DNA from: SAR202 cluster bacterium
GTDB taxonomy: Bacteria; Chloroflexota; Dehalococcoidia; SAR202; GCA-002694895
Assembly: GCA_009391605.1 (NCBI GenBank)
Contig: VFGQ01000022.1
Coordinates: 1-5,466 of the forward strand
Direction: 5' to 3'
Length of the DNA: 5,466 bases
Below, piece after piece: positions 1 through 5,369 of this stretch (positions within the stretch are counted from its first letter, which is position 1; each line of letters opens with the position of its first letter). The translations under genes were made by a program, and so were the position numbers. Below the pieces are notes generated by a model. It ran no database searches and was not told where the DNA came from. It worked only from the letters and a program-made list of their open reading frames with translations.

Positions 1-502
1 ATAGATTTTTCAATTCTTTTTGTTTTAATGTGAATAAAACATATGATTGATCTTTATTTTGATCTAAGCCTTTATATAGTTTATATTCATTGTTTTCTTT
101 TTTAATTCTTGCATAATGTCCTGTAGATATCAGGTCAGATCCCAAATTTTGTGCTCTTTTAAATAAAAAGTCGAATTTGATTTTGTCATTACACGCAAGG
201 CATGGATGGGGAGTTTTTCCCTCGATATATGAATTTACAAAATAATCTACGACATATTTTTGGAATTCGTTTTCAAAATTTAAATGATAATGATTAATCC
301 CTAAAATATCACATACTTTCCTGGCATCTTCTACATCTTCTACTGAACAGCATCTTTTGTTATTTTTGGGTTTGGTGTCATCATCAGAACTCCATAATCT
401 CATTGTTACGCCGACAACATCGTATCCTTGTTCTTTTAATAATAGAGCTGCTACAGATGAATCAACTCCGCCACTCATAGCAACAATTACTCTTTTTTTC
501 AT
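1..502 (-). CDS. mnmA: tRNA-specific 2-thiouridylase MnmA, N-terminal part (runs off the left edge)
   Basis: MnmA adenylates U34 of the Glu, Gln and Lys tRNAs and replaces its 2-oxygen with sulfur to make s2U34, taking persulfide from a sulfur relay in the cytoplasm. Reading leftwards from ATG at 502-500, 167 codons are visible of a protein usually near 360 residues. Seen: the PP-loop ATP-binding motif MSGGVDSS at residues 9-16, the pair CCS at 51-53 followed by an EDARKV segment, the first catalytic cysteine C101 in TPHPCLACN, STGHYAR at 126-132 and KDQSYVL at 150-156. These are family hallmarks, so the assignment is firm. The second catalytic cysteine lies outside the window. No Shine-Dalgarno sequence precedes the ATG, but the PP-loop sits at the expected distance from it. 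The gene is divergent from rsfS across 130 bp. The CCS form resembles Chloroflexota and cyanobacterial proteins more than the E. coli one (recalled, not searched). Confidence 0.96.
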   Translation of the reverse strand, partial: MKKRVIVAMSGGVDSSVAALLLKEQGYDVVGVTMRLWSSDDDTKPKNNKRCCSVEDVEDARKVCDILGINHYHLNFENEFQKYVVDYFVNSYIEGKTPHPCLACNDKIKFDFLFKRAQNLGSDLISTGHYARIKKENNEYKLYKGLDQNKDQSYVLFTLKQKELKNL

Positions 503-528
503 TTAAAATAAAATTTGATAATTAATGT

Positions 529-561
529 TTACAATTTCAACTATGGATCATATCATTGTAA
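529..561. repeat. nested inverted repeat in the mnmA/rsfS divergent spacer
   Basis: TTACAAT at 529-535 is matched by its exact reverse complement ATTGTAA at 555-561. Nested between them is a second dyad, TATG (542-545), GAT, CATA (549-552). The 130-bp spacer 503-632 must carry the start signals for mnmA (leftward) and rsfS (rightward), so the dyad could be an operator or a weak hairpin in the 5' region of either transcript. Nothing else in the spacer stands out. In DNA this AT-rich, 7-bp arms can arise by chance, so a function is only inferred. Confidence 0.35.
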
Positions 562-632
562 GAGTAATACTTAAATCAATTTAATTATATCTAAACAATT
601 AATTATTTTGAAAAGTAATATTAATTATAGTT

Positions 633-983
633 GTGTTAAAAATTAATAATCATTTAATAGATCAAATAATAGAAATTGCTGAATCAAAACAGGCCTCAGA
701 CCTTATTCTTTTAGATGTAAGTCCGGATTGTGATTTTGCAGATTTATTTATAATTATGTCTGCTGAAACAAAAAGACAGATCAAATCTATTTTAGATGAT
801 ATAATGATTGAGCTCAAAAAAAATGGATTAGATAAAAGAAGAGTTGATGGTGACAATACATTAGAATGGGTTGTTATCGATTATGGGGATTTGATAGTAC
901 ATATTTTCGATGAAAAAAACAGAGAAAAATATTCTATTGAAAATGTATGGGAAAAATCTAAGGAAATAGTTAGAATTCAATAA
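633..983 (+). CDS. rsfS: Ribosome silencing factor RsfS (YbeB/Iojap family)
   Basis: RsfS binds ribosomal protein uL14 on the 50S subunit and blocks joining of the subunits, lowering translation in stationary phase or starvation. The 116-residue product is the normal length of the family and shows its pattern throughout: DLILLDVS at 23-30, ADLFIIMSA at 36-44, a VDGD segment at 71-74 (usually an EG), WVVIDYGDLIVHIF at 79-92 and the final ENVW at 103-106. GTG at 633 is chosen because the only in-frame ATG codons lie inside the conserved domain and an in-frame TGA at 609-611 closes the frame upstream; only ATT or ATA codons lie between. No Shine-Dalgarno sequence is visible before it, as for mnmA on the other side of the spacer. 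The cold-shock gene follows after 50 bp on the same strand and may be co-transcribed or have its own promoter. Confidence 0.95.
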   Translation: MLKINNHLIDQIIEIAESKQASDLILLDVSPDCDFADLFIIMSAETKRQIKSILDDIMIELKKNGLDKRRVDGDNTLEWVVIDYGDLIVHIFDEKNREKYSIENVWEKSKEIVRIQ

Positions 984-1020
984 TTAATTTAACTATTAAA
1001 ATAAATATTAATTAAATATA

Positions 1021-1029
1021 AGGAAGGAA
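1021..1029 (+). promoter_or_regulatory. strong ribosome binding site of the cold-shock gene
   Basis: AGGAAGGAA ends four bases before ATG 1034. It holds two overlapping AGGA cores, at about nine and five bases from the start. It is among the best Shine-Dalgarno sequences in the window, fitting high expression of a cold-shock protein. The 984-1020 region before it is almost only A and T. It has an 8-bp dyad (TAATTAAT at 981-988, ATTAATTA at 1007-1014) that is too low in complexity to interpret. The short leader is unlike the long cold-sensing 5' UTR of E. coli cspA. Confidence 0.8.
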
Positions 1030-1033
1030 AATA

Positions 1034-1237
1034 ATGCCAACAGGTAAAATTAAATGGTTTAATCCAACTAAAGGATATGGATTTATTGGAGCTGATGATG
1101 GAGGGAAAGATGTTTTTGTACATATTTCTGCTCTTAATGATGCTGGAATAGATAAATTAGAAGAAGGTGATGCTGTTTCTTATGAAGTTACCCAAAATAG
1201 AGGTAAAGAGAACGCAGCAGATTTGAAAAAATTATAA
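1034..1237 (+). CDS. Cold-shock domain protein (CspA family)
   Basis: This is a single cold-shock domain of 67 residues, the usual length for the family. It forms a five-stranded OB-fold barrel that binds single-stranded RNA or DNA and melts RNA secondary structure. Seen: KWFN at 7-10, RNP1 as KGYGFI at 13-18 and RNP2 as VFVHIS at 27-32, giving the aromatic and histidine nucleic-acid-contacting residues W8, F9, Y15, F17, F28 and H30. The DDGGKDVFVHIS stretch and the end SYEVTQNRGKENAADL resemble alphaproteobacterial-type Csp proteins (from memory). A strong Shine-Dalgarno sequence supports the ATG. The gene lies 50 bp after rsfS and its stop is only 8 bp from the converging ndk stop. Whether it is cold-induced or constitutive cannot be told. 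Paralogue naming (CspA, CspC, CspE) is not justified. Confidence 0.96.
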   Translation: MPTGKIKWFNPTKGYGFIGADDGGKDVFVHISALNDAGIDKLEEGDAVSYEVTQNRGKENAADLKKL

Positions 1238-1258
1238 AACGATATTTATTCTAATATC
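1226..1258 (-). terminator. possible intrinsic terminator of the tsaE-tsaB-ndk operon
   Basis: On the minus strand, GATATT (1258-1253), a six-base loop and AATATC (1246-1241) form a perfect 6-bp stem. It is followed at once by a U-rich tract, GTTTTATAATTTTTT (1240-1226). This is the order expected of a Rho-independent terminator for leftward transcripts. The stem covers the last codons of ndk and the 8-bp gap, and the T-tract lies over the 3' end of the cold-shock gene. The stem has only two G-C pairs, so it is weak. In the rightward direction no T-run directly follows the hairpin. Confidence 0.45.
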
Positions 1259-1695
1259 CACTCATCTACATTTTTATTGTAATCGACTAATTCAGATTCT
1301 TCAAAGAAGATTTTTAATTCTCTTTTAGCAGATTCTACAGAATCTGATCCATGGATTAAATTCATTGACAAAGATATGCCAAAATCTCCTCTTATTGATC
1401 CCGGAGATGCTTCTGACGGATTAGTACTTCCCATAATATTTCTGATTTTTTTCACACAATCTGGTCCTTGGAAAGCAATAGCAATAATAGGGCCTGAAGT
1501 TATAAAAGATACTAAATCATTAAAAAATGACTTTGATTTATGTTCTTTATAATGTTCATGTGCTTTTGTTTGATCAAGAATCATTAGTTTTAAACCAATA
1601 ATTTTAAATCCAATTTTTTCTATTCTATTTATAAGTTCTCCTGATAAATTTCTTTGTACTGAATCAGGTTTTAATAATACTAATGTTCTTTCCAA
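1246..1695 (-). CDS. ndk: Nucleoside diphosphate kinase
   Basis: Ndk transfers the gamma phosphate of ATP to nucleoside diphosphates through a phosphohistidine, keeping NTP and dNTP pools balanced in the cytoplasm. The 149-residue protein matches the family end to end: RTLVLLKPDSV at 3-13 with K9, HYKEH at 48-52, FFNDLVSFITSGP at 57-69, IMGSTNP at 87-93, SPGSIRGDFG at 97-106 and NLIHGSDS at 112-119, where H115 is the phosphorylated histidine. The start is TTG at 1695-1693, supported by AAGGAG seven bases upstream and by the conserved motif beginning at residue 3. It is the last gene of the tsaE-tsaB-ndk run: tsaB stops 2 bp before it, so translational coupling is likely. It converges on the cold-shock gene with 8 bp between stops. 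Confidence 0.97.
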   Translation of the reverse strand: MERTLVLLKPDSVQRNLSGELINRIEKIGFKIIGLKLMILDQTKAHEHYKEHKSKSFFNDLVSFITSGPIIAIAFQGPDCVKKIRNIMGSTNPSEASPGSIRGDFGISLSMNLIHGSDSVESAKRELKIFFEESELVDYNKNVDEWILE

Positions 1696-1697
1696 TT

Positions 1698-2420
1698 TTA
1701 TTCTCCTTTATATAGAGTTGTTAGAGCTGATGATATTTGTCCTGAATTTGCATAAACAGGATTAATACTTATAGTTTCTAAATTATTTAAAAATGCTTTA
1801 TATTTTTGTTCTATTCGTATTATAGATTGAATTTTGTTACTAGTCAGCGATATAAAATTTTCTAATTTGTTGTTTTTAATGTACTCGTTTGTTTTTATAT
1901 TTGGATTAGAACTGGCAATGACAATATTTTCTTTTTTTGAAAAATTTATAATTTCATTTGCTGTTATTATTTCAAATGATATATATTCTTTTTGAGTTTC
2001 ATAATTAATATCTTGCAGTCCATTATAAATCTTTGAATAAAATGTACCTTTAGAACATTCTGTAATTGACATAACTTTGTAATTTTCTGTAATAAATTCC
2101 ATAGCACAGCTTAATAATGTTGGTATTGGTATTAAAGGAATACCTAGAATGATACTTAATCCCTTAGCAGTACTTACTCCTATTCTTAGAGAACTAAAAC
2201 CACCAGGGCCAATAACAACAAAAATTTTACTGCAACTTTGAATATTGAGATTATTTTTTTTAATTAAACAATTTATATTTGGTAATAATGTTTTTGATTC
2301 ATTATTATTAGATTCCCATTCACATTTGGAAAGTATTTGATTATTTTTTAATAATGCTATTAAAGAATTAGGAGCAGAAGTGTCTATTATTATTTCAAAA
2401 TTATTTTTATTAATTCTCAT
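1698..2420 (-). CDS. tsaB: t6A37 tRNA modification protein TsaB (divergent)
   Basis: TsaB is the inactive ASKHA-fold partner that dimerises with TsaD and, with TsaE, transfers the threonylcarbamoyl group to A37 of ANN-decoding tRNAs. The 240-residue product has IIDTS at 11-15, close to the usual AIDTS opening, and GPGGFSSLRIGVSTAKGL at 71-88, the family signature normally written GPGSFTGLR. The NPVYA segment near 220 corresponds to the conserved C-terminal PxY region. It is divergent elsewhere: the usual DAR motif of the second half appears as TECSKGTFYSKIY at 120-132, and the protein is very rich in Asn, Ile and Lys. One sampled 60-base line of the gene has only 8 G or C. The ATG lies 5 bp after tsaE and has no Shine-Dalgarno sequence; coupling to tsaE is likely. 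The signature and the adjacent tsaE make the call safe. tsaD and rimI, often nearby, are not in the window. Confidence 0.9.
   Translation of the reverse strand: MRINKNNFEIIIDTSAPNSLIALLKNNQILSKCEWESNNNESKTLLPNINCLIKKNNLNIQSCSKIFVVIGPGGFSSLRIGVSTAKGLSIILGIPLIPIPTLLSCAMEFITENYKVMSITECSKGTFYSKIYNGLQDINYETQKEYISFEIITANEIINFSKKENIVIASSNPNIKTNEYIKNNKLENFISLTSNKIQSIIRIEQKYKAFLNNLETISINPVYANSGQISSALTTLYKGE
1703..1708 (-). promoter_or_regulatory. ribosome binding site of ndk, inside the end of tsaB
   Basis: Read on the minus strand, AAGGAG stands seven bases before the TTG start of ndk. It lies within the last tsaB codons (Lys-Gly-Glu-stop), so the coding end of one gene doubles as the initiation signal of the next. 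It decides the unusual TTG start, since no in-frame ATG lies near it. Confidence 0.85.
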
Positions 2421-2425
2421 TATTA

Positions 2426-2875
2426 TTATTTAATATTAAAATTTATATTCCCTACATAAGTTATATTAATAATTCTGTCATCATTACTTTTATTTTTTGA
2501 TATATTTATTTTCAAATATTCTTTATTCATTAATTCCATACCTATTTCCGGCCATTCAATAATTTTTATAGAATCCATATTTAAATAATCTTCAATTCCA
2601 AAACCCAATAAACTGGCTAGCCCATCTAACCTGTAAAAATCCATATGTTGAATTTTGTATTTAACTGTATATTCTTTAACTATTACAAAAGATGGACTTC
2701 TTGGCCAGCCTTCAAACCCTAGTCCTTTAATTAAGCCCTGAGATAAAGTAGTTTTACCTGAACCTAGTTCCCCAAATAATAATATTATTTCATTACCTTT
2801 AAGTTTAGTAGCTATTTTTTTTCCAATCATTAAAGTTTCTTGAGCTGATTTACTTTTGATTATTTGTGATTTCAT
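2426..2875 (-). CDS. tsaE: t6A37 tRNA modification ATPase TsaE
   Basis: TsaE is the small P-loop ATPase that binds the TsaB-TsaD dimer and resets it after each threonylcarbamoyl transfer in t6A37 synthesis. The 149 residues are the usual length. Seen: Walker A GELGSGKTT at 35-43 with K41, SPSFVIVKEY at 60-69 (usual form TSPTFTLVNEY), HMDFYRL at 77-83 with the conserved aspartate D79, and IIEWPE at 105-110, which is the typical Walker-B-like end of the family. It starts at ATG 2875-2873, the first gene of the leftward operon, and shares a 39-bp A/T-only spacer with the divergent esterase gene. No Shine-Dalgarno sequence precedes it. The C-terminal 20 or so residues are Asn/Ile-rich and poorly conserved. 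Confidence 0.95.
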   Translation of the reverse strand: MKSQIIKSKSAQETLMIGKKIATKLKGNEIILLFGELGSGKTTLSQGLIKGLGFEGWPRSPSFVIVKEYTVKYKIQHMDFYRLDGLASLLGFGIEDYLNMDSIKIIEWPEIGMELMNKEYLKINISKNKSNDDRIINITYVGNINFNIK

Positions 2876-2914
2876 TTAATATATTTTTATTATTATTATA
2901 TTAATTATAAATTT
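2876..2914. promoter_or_regulatory. divergent promoter region of pure A/T between tsaE and the esterase gene
   Basis: All 39 bases are A or T. On the minus strand two exact TATAAT hexamers occur (2909-2904 and 2900-2895), either of which could be a -10 box for tsaE with a leader of roughly 10 to 20 bases. On the plus strand TATATT (2897-2902) and TATAAA (2906-2911) lie just before the GTG. A TTCACA resembling a -35 box lies at 2925-2920 on the minus strand, but its spacing of 19 from the nearer TATAAT is long. Neither gene has a Shine-Dalgarno sequence here. Promoter hexamers arise easily in such sequence, so only the region, not the exact boxes, is proposed. Confidence 0.45.
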
Positions 2915-3565
2915 GTGAATGTGAATAAATATATAAATATTCAAGGTAATCAGCTGTTGATTCCTAATTCAGATAAACTTAATAATAAAACAAAAAGCAT
3001 TACTTTTTTTTTACACGGTTATGGTGCTAATCAATCTGATTTAGTATTTATGTCAGAATTCTATCCATTCAATAACTCTTTATGCGTTTTTCCTCAGGGG
3101 TTTTACAAACTTGACAATTCTTTTCAAGTTGAATCTTACTCATGGGGAGACATTGGTAATTATGAAAATATAATTAAAAGTGCTGAATTGCTAAATTCTA
3201 TAATAAATGAATTTATTTCATTAAATAAATTTAACAATGTGCCTGAAATTTCTATTGTTGGTTTTTCTCAAGGAGGAATGATGGCTCAAATATTAGCTAT
3301 TAATTATTTAACTAAATTAAATAATTTGATTTTACTATCTACTTTATTACCACCAATTATGTATGATTATAGTGGATCGTATCCGCCTATTAACAAGATA
3401 TTTATTAGCCATGGTACAGAAGATACTGTTATTGATATAAGTAATGCTGATTTAATTTTTGATTATTATAAAAAATACAATTATCATGTAGAAATTAAAA
3501 AGTATATTATGGGTCATACAATTCATAACAATCTATTTAAAGATTTAGAAGGGTATTTATTTTAA
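2915..3565 (+). CDS. Alpha/beta-hydrolase, phospholipase/carboxylesterase family
   Basis: This is a serine esterase of the family that includes bacterial carboxylesterases and acyl-protein thioesterases; the natural substrate is unknown. The 216 residues match the usual length of about 200-220. In order: HGYGA at 34-38 (oxyanion-hole loop), FPQG at 59-62, the nucleophile elbow GFSQGG at 116-121 with S118, HGTEDTVI at 166-173 with the acid D170, and MGHTI at 199-203 with H201. A complete Ser-Asp-His triad is therefore present. No signal peptide or membrane segment is seen, so it is probably cytoplasmic. The start is GTG 2915; a second in-frame GTG at 2921, from a tandem GTGAAT repeat, is equally possible. 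There is no Shine-Dalgarno sequence. The gene is very AT-rich (10 and 9 G+C in two 60-base lines), much more so than the aldolase gene 15 bp downstream. It is probably first gene of the rightward operon. Confidence 0.88.
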   Translation: MNVNKYINIQGNQLLIPNSDKLNNKTKSITFFLHGYGANQSDLVFMSEFYPFNNSLCVFPQGFYKLDNSFQVESYSWGDIGNYENIIKSAELLNSIINEFISLNKFNNVPEISIVGFSQGGMMAQILAINYLTKLNNLILLSTLLPPIMYDYSGSYPPINKIFISHGTEDTVIDISNADLIFDYYKKYNYHVEIKKYIMGHTIHNNLFKDLEGYLF

Positions 3566-3570
3566 ATATT

Positions 3571-3575
3571 AGGAG
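3571..3575 (+). promoter_or_regulatory. ribosome binding site of the aldolase gene
   Basis: AGGAG stands five bases before ATG 3581, within the 15-bp gap after the esterase stop. It fixes the start and contrasts with the absent site of the esterase gene upstream. Confidence 0.8.
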
Positions 3576-3580
3576 TTCAC

Positions 3581-4306
3581 ATGAGAAATTTTATAAAAGA
3601 TCTTAAATCGAAAAACAAAATAGCAAAAGGATGTACTTTAGTTTATCCATCTCCTGATGTAGTAGAATTGCTTGGTTTAGCTGGATATGATTATATTAGA
3701 TTGGATGGAGAACATGGATCTTTTAATCCTCAATCTGTAGATGATATGTGCAGAGTAGGTGAAGGAGTTGGTTTATATGTGTTGGCCAGAGTTCCTAGCA
3801 TTGAACCTTATGTAATTAATAATTATTTAGACAGAGGGATAAAAGGAATTATGGGACCTCATATAGAAACAGCTGAGGATGCAAAAAAATTGGTTGATTC
3901 TTGTAGATTTTATCCTCTAGGTCAAAGAAGTTGGGGAGGAGGTCGTGGTAATTACTATCATACATTATCTATATTAGATGAGAAATTTGGCGGAAAATCT
4001 AAATATGTAGATATTGCGTCTGATAGTATTTTTGTCGAAGCTCAAATTGAAACAGAATTTGCAATAAATAATTTAGATGATATTTTAAGTGTTGATGGAA
4101 TTGATGCATATACTTTTGGCCCGAATGATCTTGCACAGTCTATAAACCTTCCAGGGAATCCTGAGCATAAAGATGTTCAGGATTTAATGAAAAAAGCTAC
4201 AGAAATTATTAGAAATAAAGGGAAATCAATGTCTAGAGACTTTTTAAGTTCAGTAACTTTATCAGATTTAATTGTGGACGGATCAAAATCTTATTTAAAA
4301 GGATAA
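3581..4306 (+). CDS. HpcH/HpaI family class II (metal-dependent) aldolase
   Basis: Members of this pyruvate/phosphoenolpyruvate-type TIM-barrel family cleave 2-keto-3-deoxy sugar acids or 4-hydroxy-2-oxo acids to pyruvate and an aldehyde, using a divalent metal. The 241 residues compare with about 250-265 for typical members. Seen: LDGEHG at 41-46 with H45, ARVP at 69-72 with R70, GIKGIMGPHIETAEDAK at 86-102, QRSWGGGR at 115-122, VEAQIET at 152-158 with metal ligand E153, and GPNDLAQS at 180-187 with metal ligand D183. H45 and R70 fall at the same numbers as the catalytic pair of E. coli HpaI, and E153/D183 match its metal-ligand pattern, so the enzyme should be active. Substrate is open: KDR-aldolase (RhmA/YfaU), 2,4-dihydroxyhept-2-ene-dioate or other hydroxy-oxo acids. 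The citrate-lyase beta branch is less likely given the GPNDL and SWGGGR motifs. It lies between the esterase and dehydrogenase genes in one run. Confidence 0.92.
   Translation: MRNFIKDLKSKNKIAKGCTLVYPSPDVVELLGLAGYDYIRLDGEHGSFNPQSVDDMCRVGEGVGLYVLARVPSIEPYVINNYLDRGIKGIMGPHIETAEDAKKLVDSCRFYPLGQRSWGGGRGNYYHTLSILDEKFGGKSKYVDIASDSIFVEAQIETEFAINNLDDILSVDGIDAYTFGPNDLAQSINLPGNPEHKDVQDLMKKATEIIRNKGKSMSRDFLSSVTLSDLIVDGSKSYLKG
4299..4303 (+). promoter_or_regulatory. ribosome binding site of the dehydrogenase gene, inside the aldolase end
   Basis: AAGGA lies in the last two sense codons of the aldolase gene (Lys-Gly), seven bases before ATG 4311. The two genes are 4 bp apart, so translation is probably coupled. 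Confidence 0.75.
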
Positions 4307-4310
4307 TATT

Positions 4311-5345
4311 ATGAAAGCAGGAATTTTCAATGGACAAAAGATAAAATTAAATGAAATACCAAAACCAAATTTAATTTTAGATGATGAAGTTTTGATAAAA
4401 GTTAAATCAGCAGGTATATGTGGTAGTGATTTACGTATTATTCATGGTAAAAATGAACCAGACAACCTTCCTATTGGGCATGAATTATCTGGCGAAATTG
4501 TAGAAGTTAATAATCCGATTTATGATAAATATATTGGTAAAAGAGTAGCAGTTGATGTTGTTTCTGCTGGTAGAGCATGCGGGATTTGTAAACATTGTCT
4601 TAACGGAAAATATACATATTGTTTATTTAAAGATGAAGAATCGGGAGGCTCGTATGCAGAATATTTGAAACGTAGAATAAGAGGTTGTTTTATTTTGGAT
4701 GATAGTATGTCTTTTAGTGATGGAGCATTAATAGAACCTTTGGCTGTTGCAGTGCATGCATTTAGAAGATTAGATTCTAAAATAGGTGAAAATATTTTGA
4801 TACTTGGATCAGGAACTATAGGATTAATGTGTCTATATGTGGCAAAATTACTGAATTTTAACAATATATATATTACTACAAAATATGATCATCAAAAAAA
4901 AGTTGCAGAATATTTTGGTGCTGATGTTATTTTTGATTATAAAGATGATGTTGAAAAACAAATATATTCTGATACAGACGGATTAGGAGTAGATATTTCA
5001 ATAGAAACAGTTGGAGCTTATTCTGCTGAAATAAACACACTAACCGATGCTGTCCAGCTTACAAAGAAAGGTGGACAAATTGGAGTAGTTGGCGGATTTA
5101 GAGTTCCTGTTGAATTTAATTTTTTAGAACCTTATATAAAAGGCCAATCTTTAACCTTCCCAATATGTTATAACTATATTGACGGGAAACATGATTTTGA
5201 TATTGCTATTGATTTATATAAAAAATCTCAAATAGATATATCTAGAATCATTACAGGTAATTTTAAATTTAATGATATTGAAGAAGCATTTAACCATGTT
5301 ATTTCTGACAGAGAAAAAGTTATTAAAGTTCACTTGACCCTCTGA
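4311..5345 (+). CDS. Zinc-dependent medium-chain alcohol/polyol dehydrogenase (MDR, Tdh/sorbitol-dehydrogenase-like)
   Basis: This is an NAD(P)-dependent oxidoreductase of the medium-chain superfamily, 344 residues, a normal full length. The GroES-like catalytic half shows GICGSD at 35-40 with zinc ligand C37, GHE at 56-58 with H57 and E58, and the structural zinc cysteines C90, C93, C96 and C104 in the CGICKHC loop region. E142 in IEPLAVAVHA at 141-150 is the conserved fourth ligand position. The Rossmann half has GSGTIG at 166-171. After the second strand (IYITTKYD, 187-193) the acidic residue that usually favours NAD is replaced by T190-K191, so NADP may be used; this is inference. The C-terminus is the usual substrate-lobe return ending at VIKVHL. 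The family includes threonine, sorbitol, galactitol and other polyol or hydroxy-acid dehydrogenases, and the substrate cannot be chosen. It is the only gene here ending in TGA. It follows the aldolase by 4 bp and precedes the transporter start by 24 bp. Confidence 0.93.
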   Translation: MKAGIFNGQKIKLNEIPKPNLILDDEVLIKVKSAGICGSDLRIIHGKNEPDNLPIGHELSGEIVEVNNPIYDKYIGKRVAVDVVSAGRACGICKHCLNGKYTYCLFKDEESGGSYAEYLKRRIRGCFILDDSMSFSDGALIEPLAVAVHAFRRLDSKIGENILILGSGTIGLMCLYVAKLLNFNNIYITTKYDHQKKVAEYFGADVIFDYKDDVEKQIYSDTDGLGVDISIETVGAYSAEINTLTDAVQLTKKGGQIGVVGGFRVPVEFNFLEPYIKGQSLTFPICYNYIDGKHDFDIAIDLYKKSQIDISRIITGNFKFNDIEEAFNHVISDREKVIKVHLTL

Positions 5346-5369
5346 AAAATTAAATATAGGATTGCTTCA

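Noticed and set aside
543..584. Possible leader peptide: ATG at 543 followed by 12 codons to TAA
   Set aside because: No ribosome binding site, no attenuator-like codon run, and it overlaps the dyad; an open run this short is expected by chance.
662..856. Minus-strand open frame of 64 codons
   Set aside because: It lies wholly inside rsfS on the opposite strand, is Ser/Ile-rich without a family pattern, and rsfS is clearly real.
981..1014. 8-bp inverted repeat after rsfS (TAATTAAT / ATTAATTA) as a terminator
   Set aside because: The stem has no G-C pair and no T-tract follows; such all-A/T dyads are expected here by chance.
2419..2430. TAT-type trinucleotide run between tsaE and tsaB as a phase-variable repeat
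   Set aside because: Only about four units, with imperfect ends, and a three-base unit would not shift the frame; similar runs occur elsewhere in this AT-rich DNA.
3566..3580. Terminator or separate promoter between the esterase and aldolase genes
   Set aside because: The 15-bp gap has no hairpin and holds the aldolase ribosome binding site, so read-through is more likely.
4520..4864. Minus-strand open frame of 114 codons
   Set aside because: It is antisense to the zinc dehydrogenase over its structural-zinc and Rossmann regions; no recognisable domain, and it follows from codon bias of the real gene.
5343..5345. TGA of the dehydrogenase gene as a recoded (Trp or Sec) codon
   Set aside because: The protein already has the full family length and ends with the normal C-terminal strand; Trp is coded by TGG elsewhere in the window.
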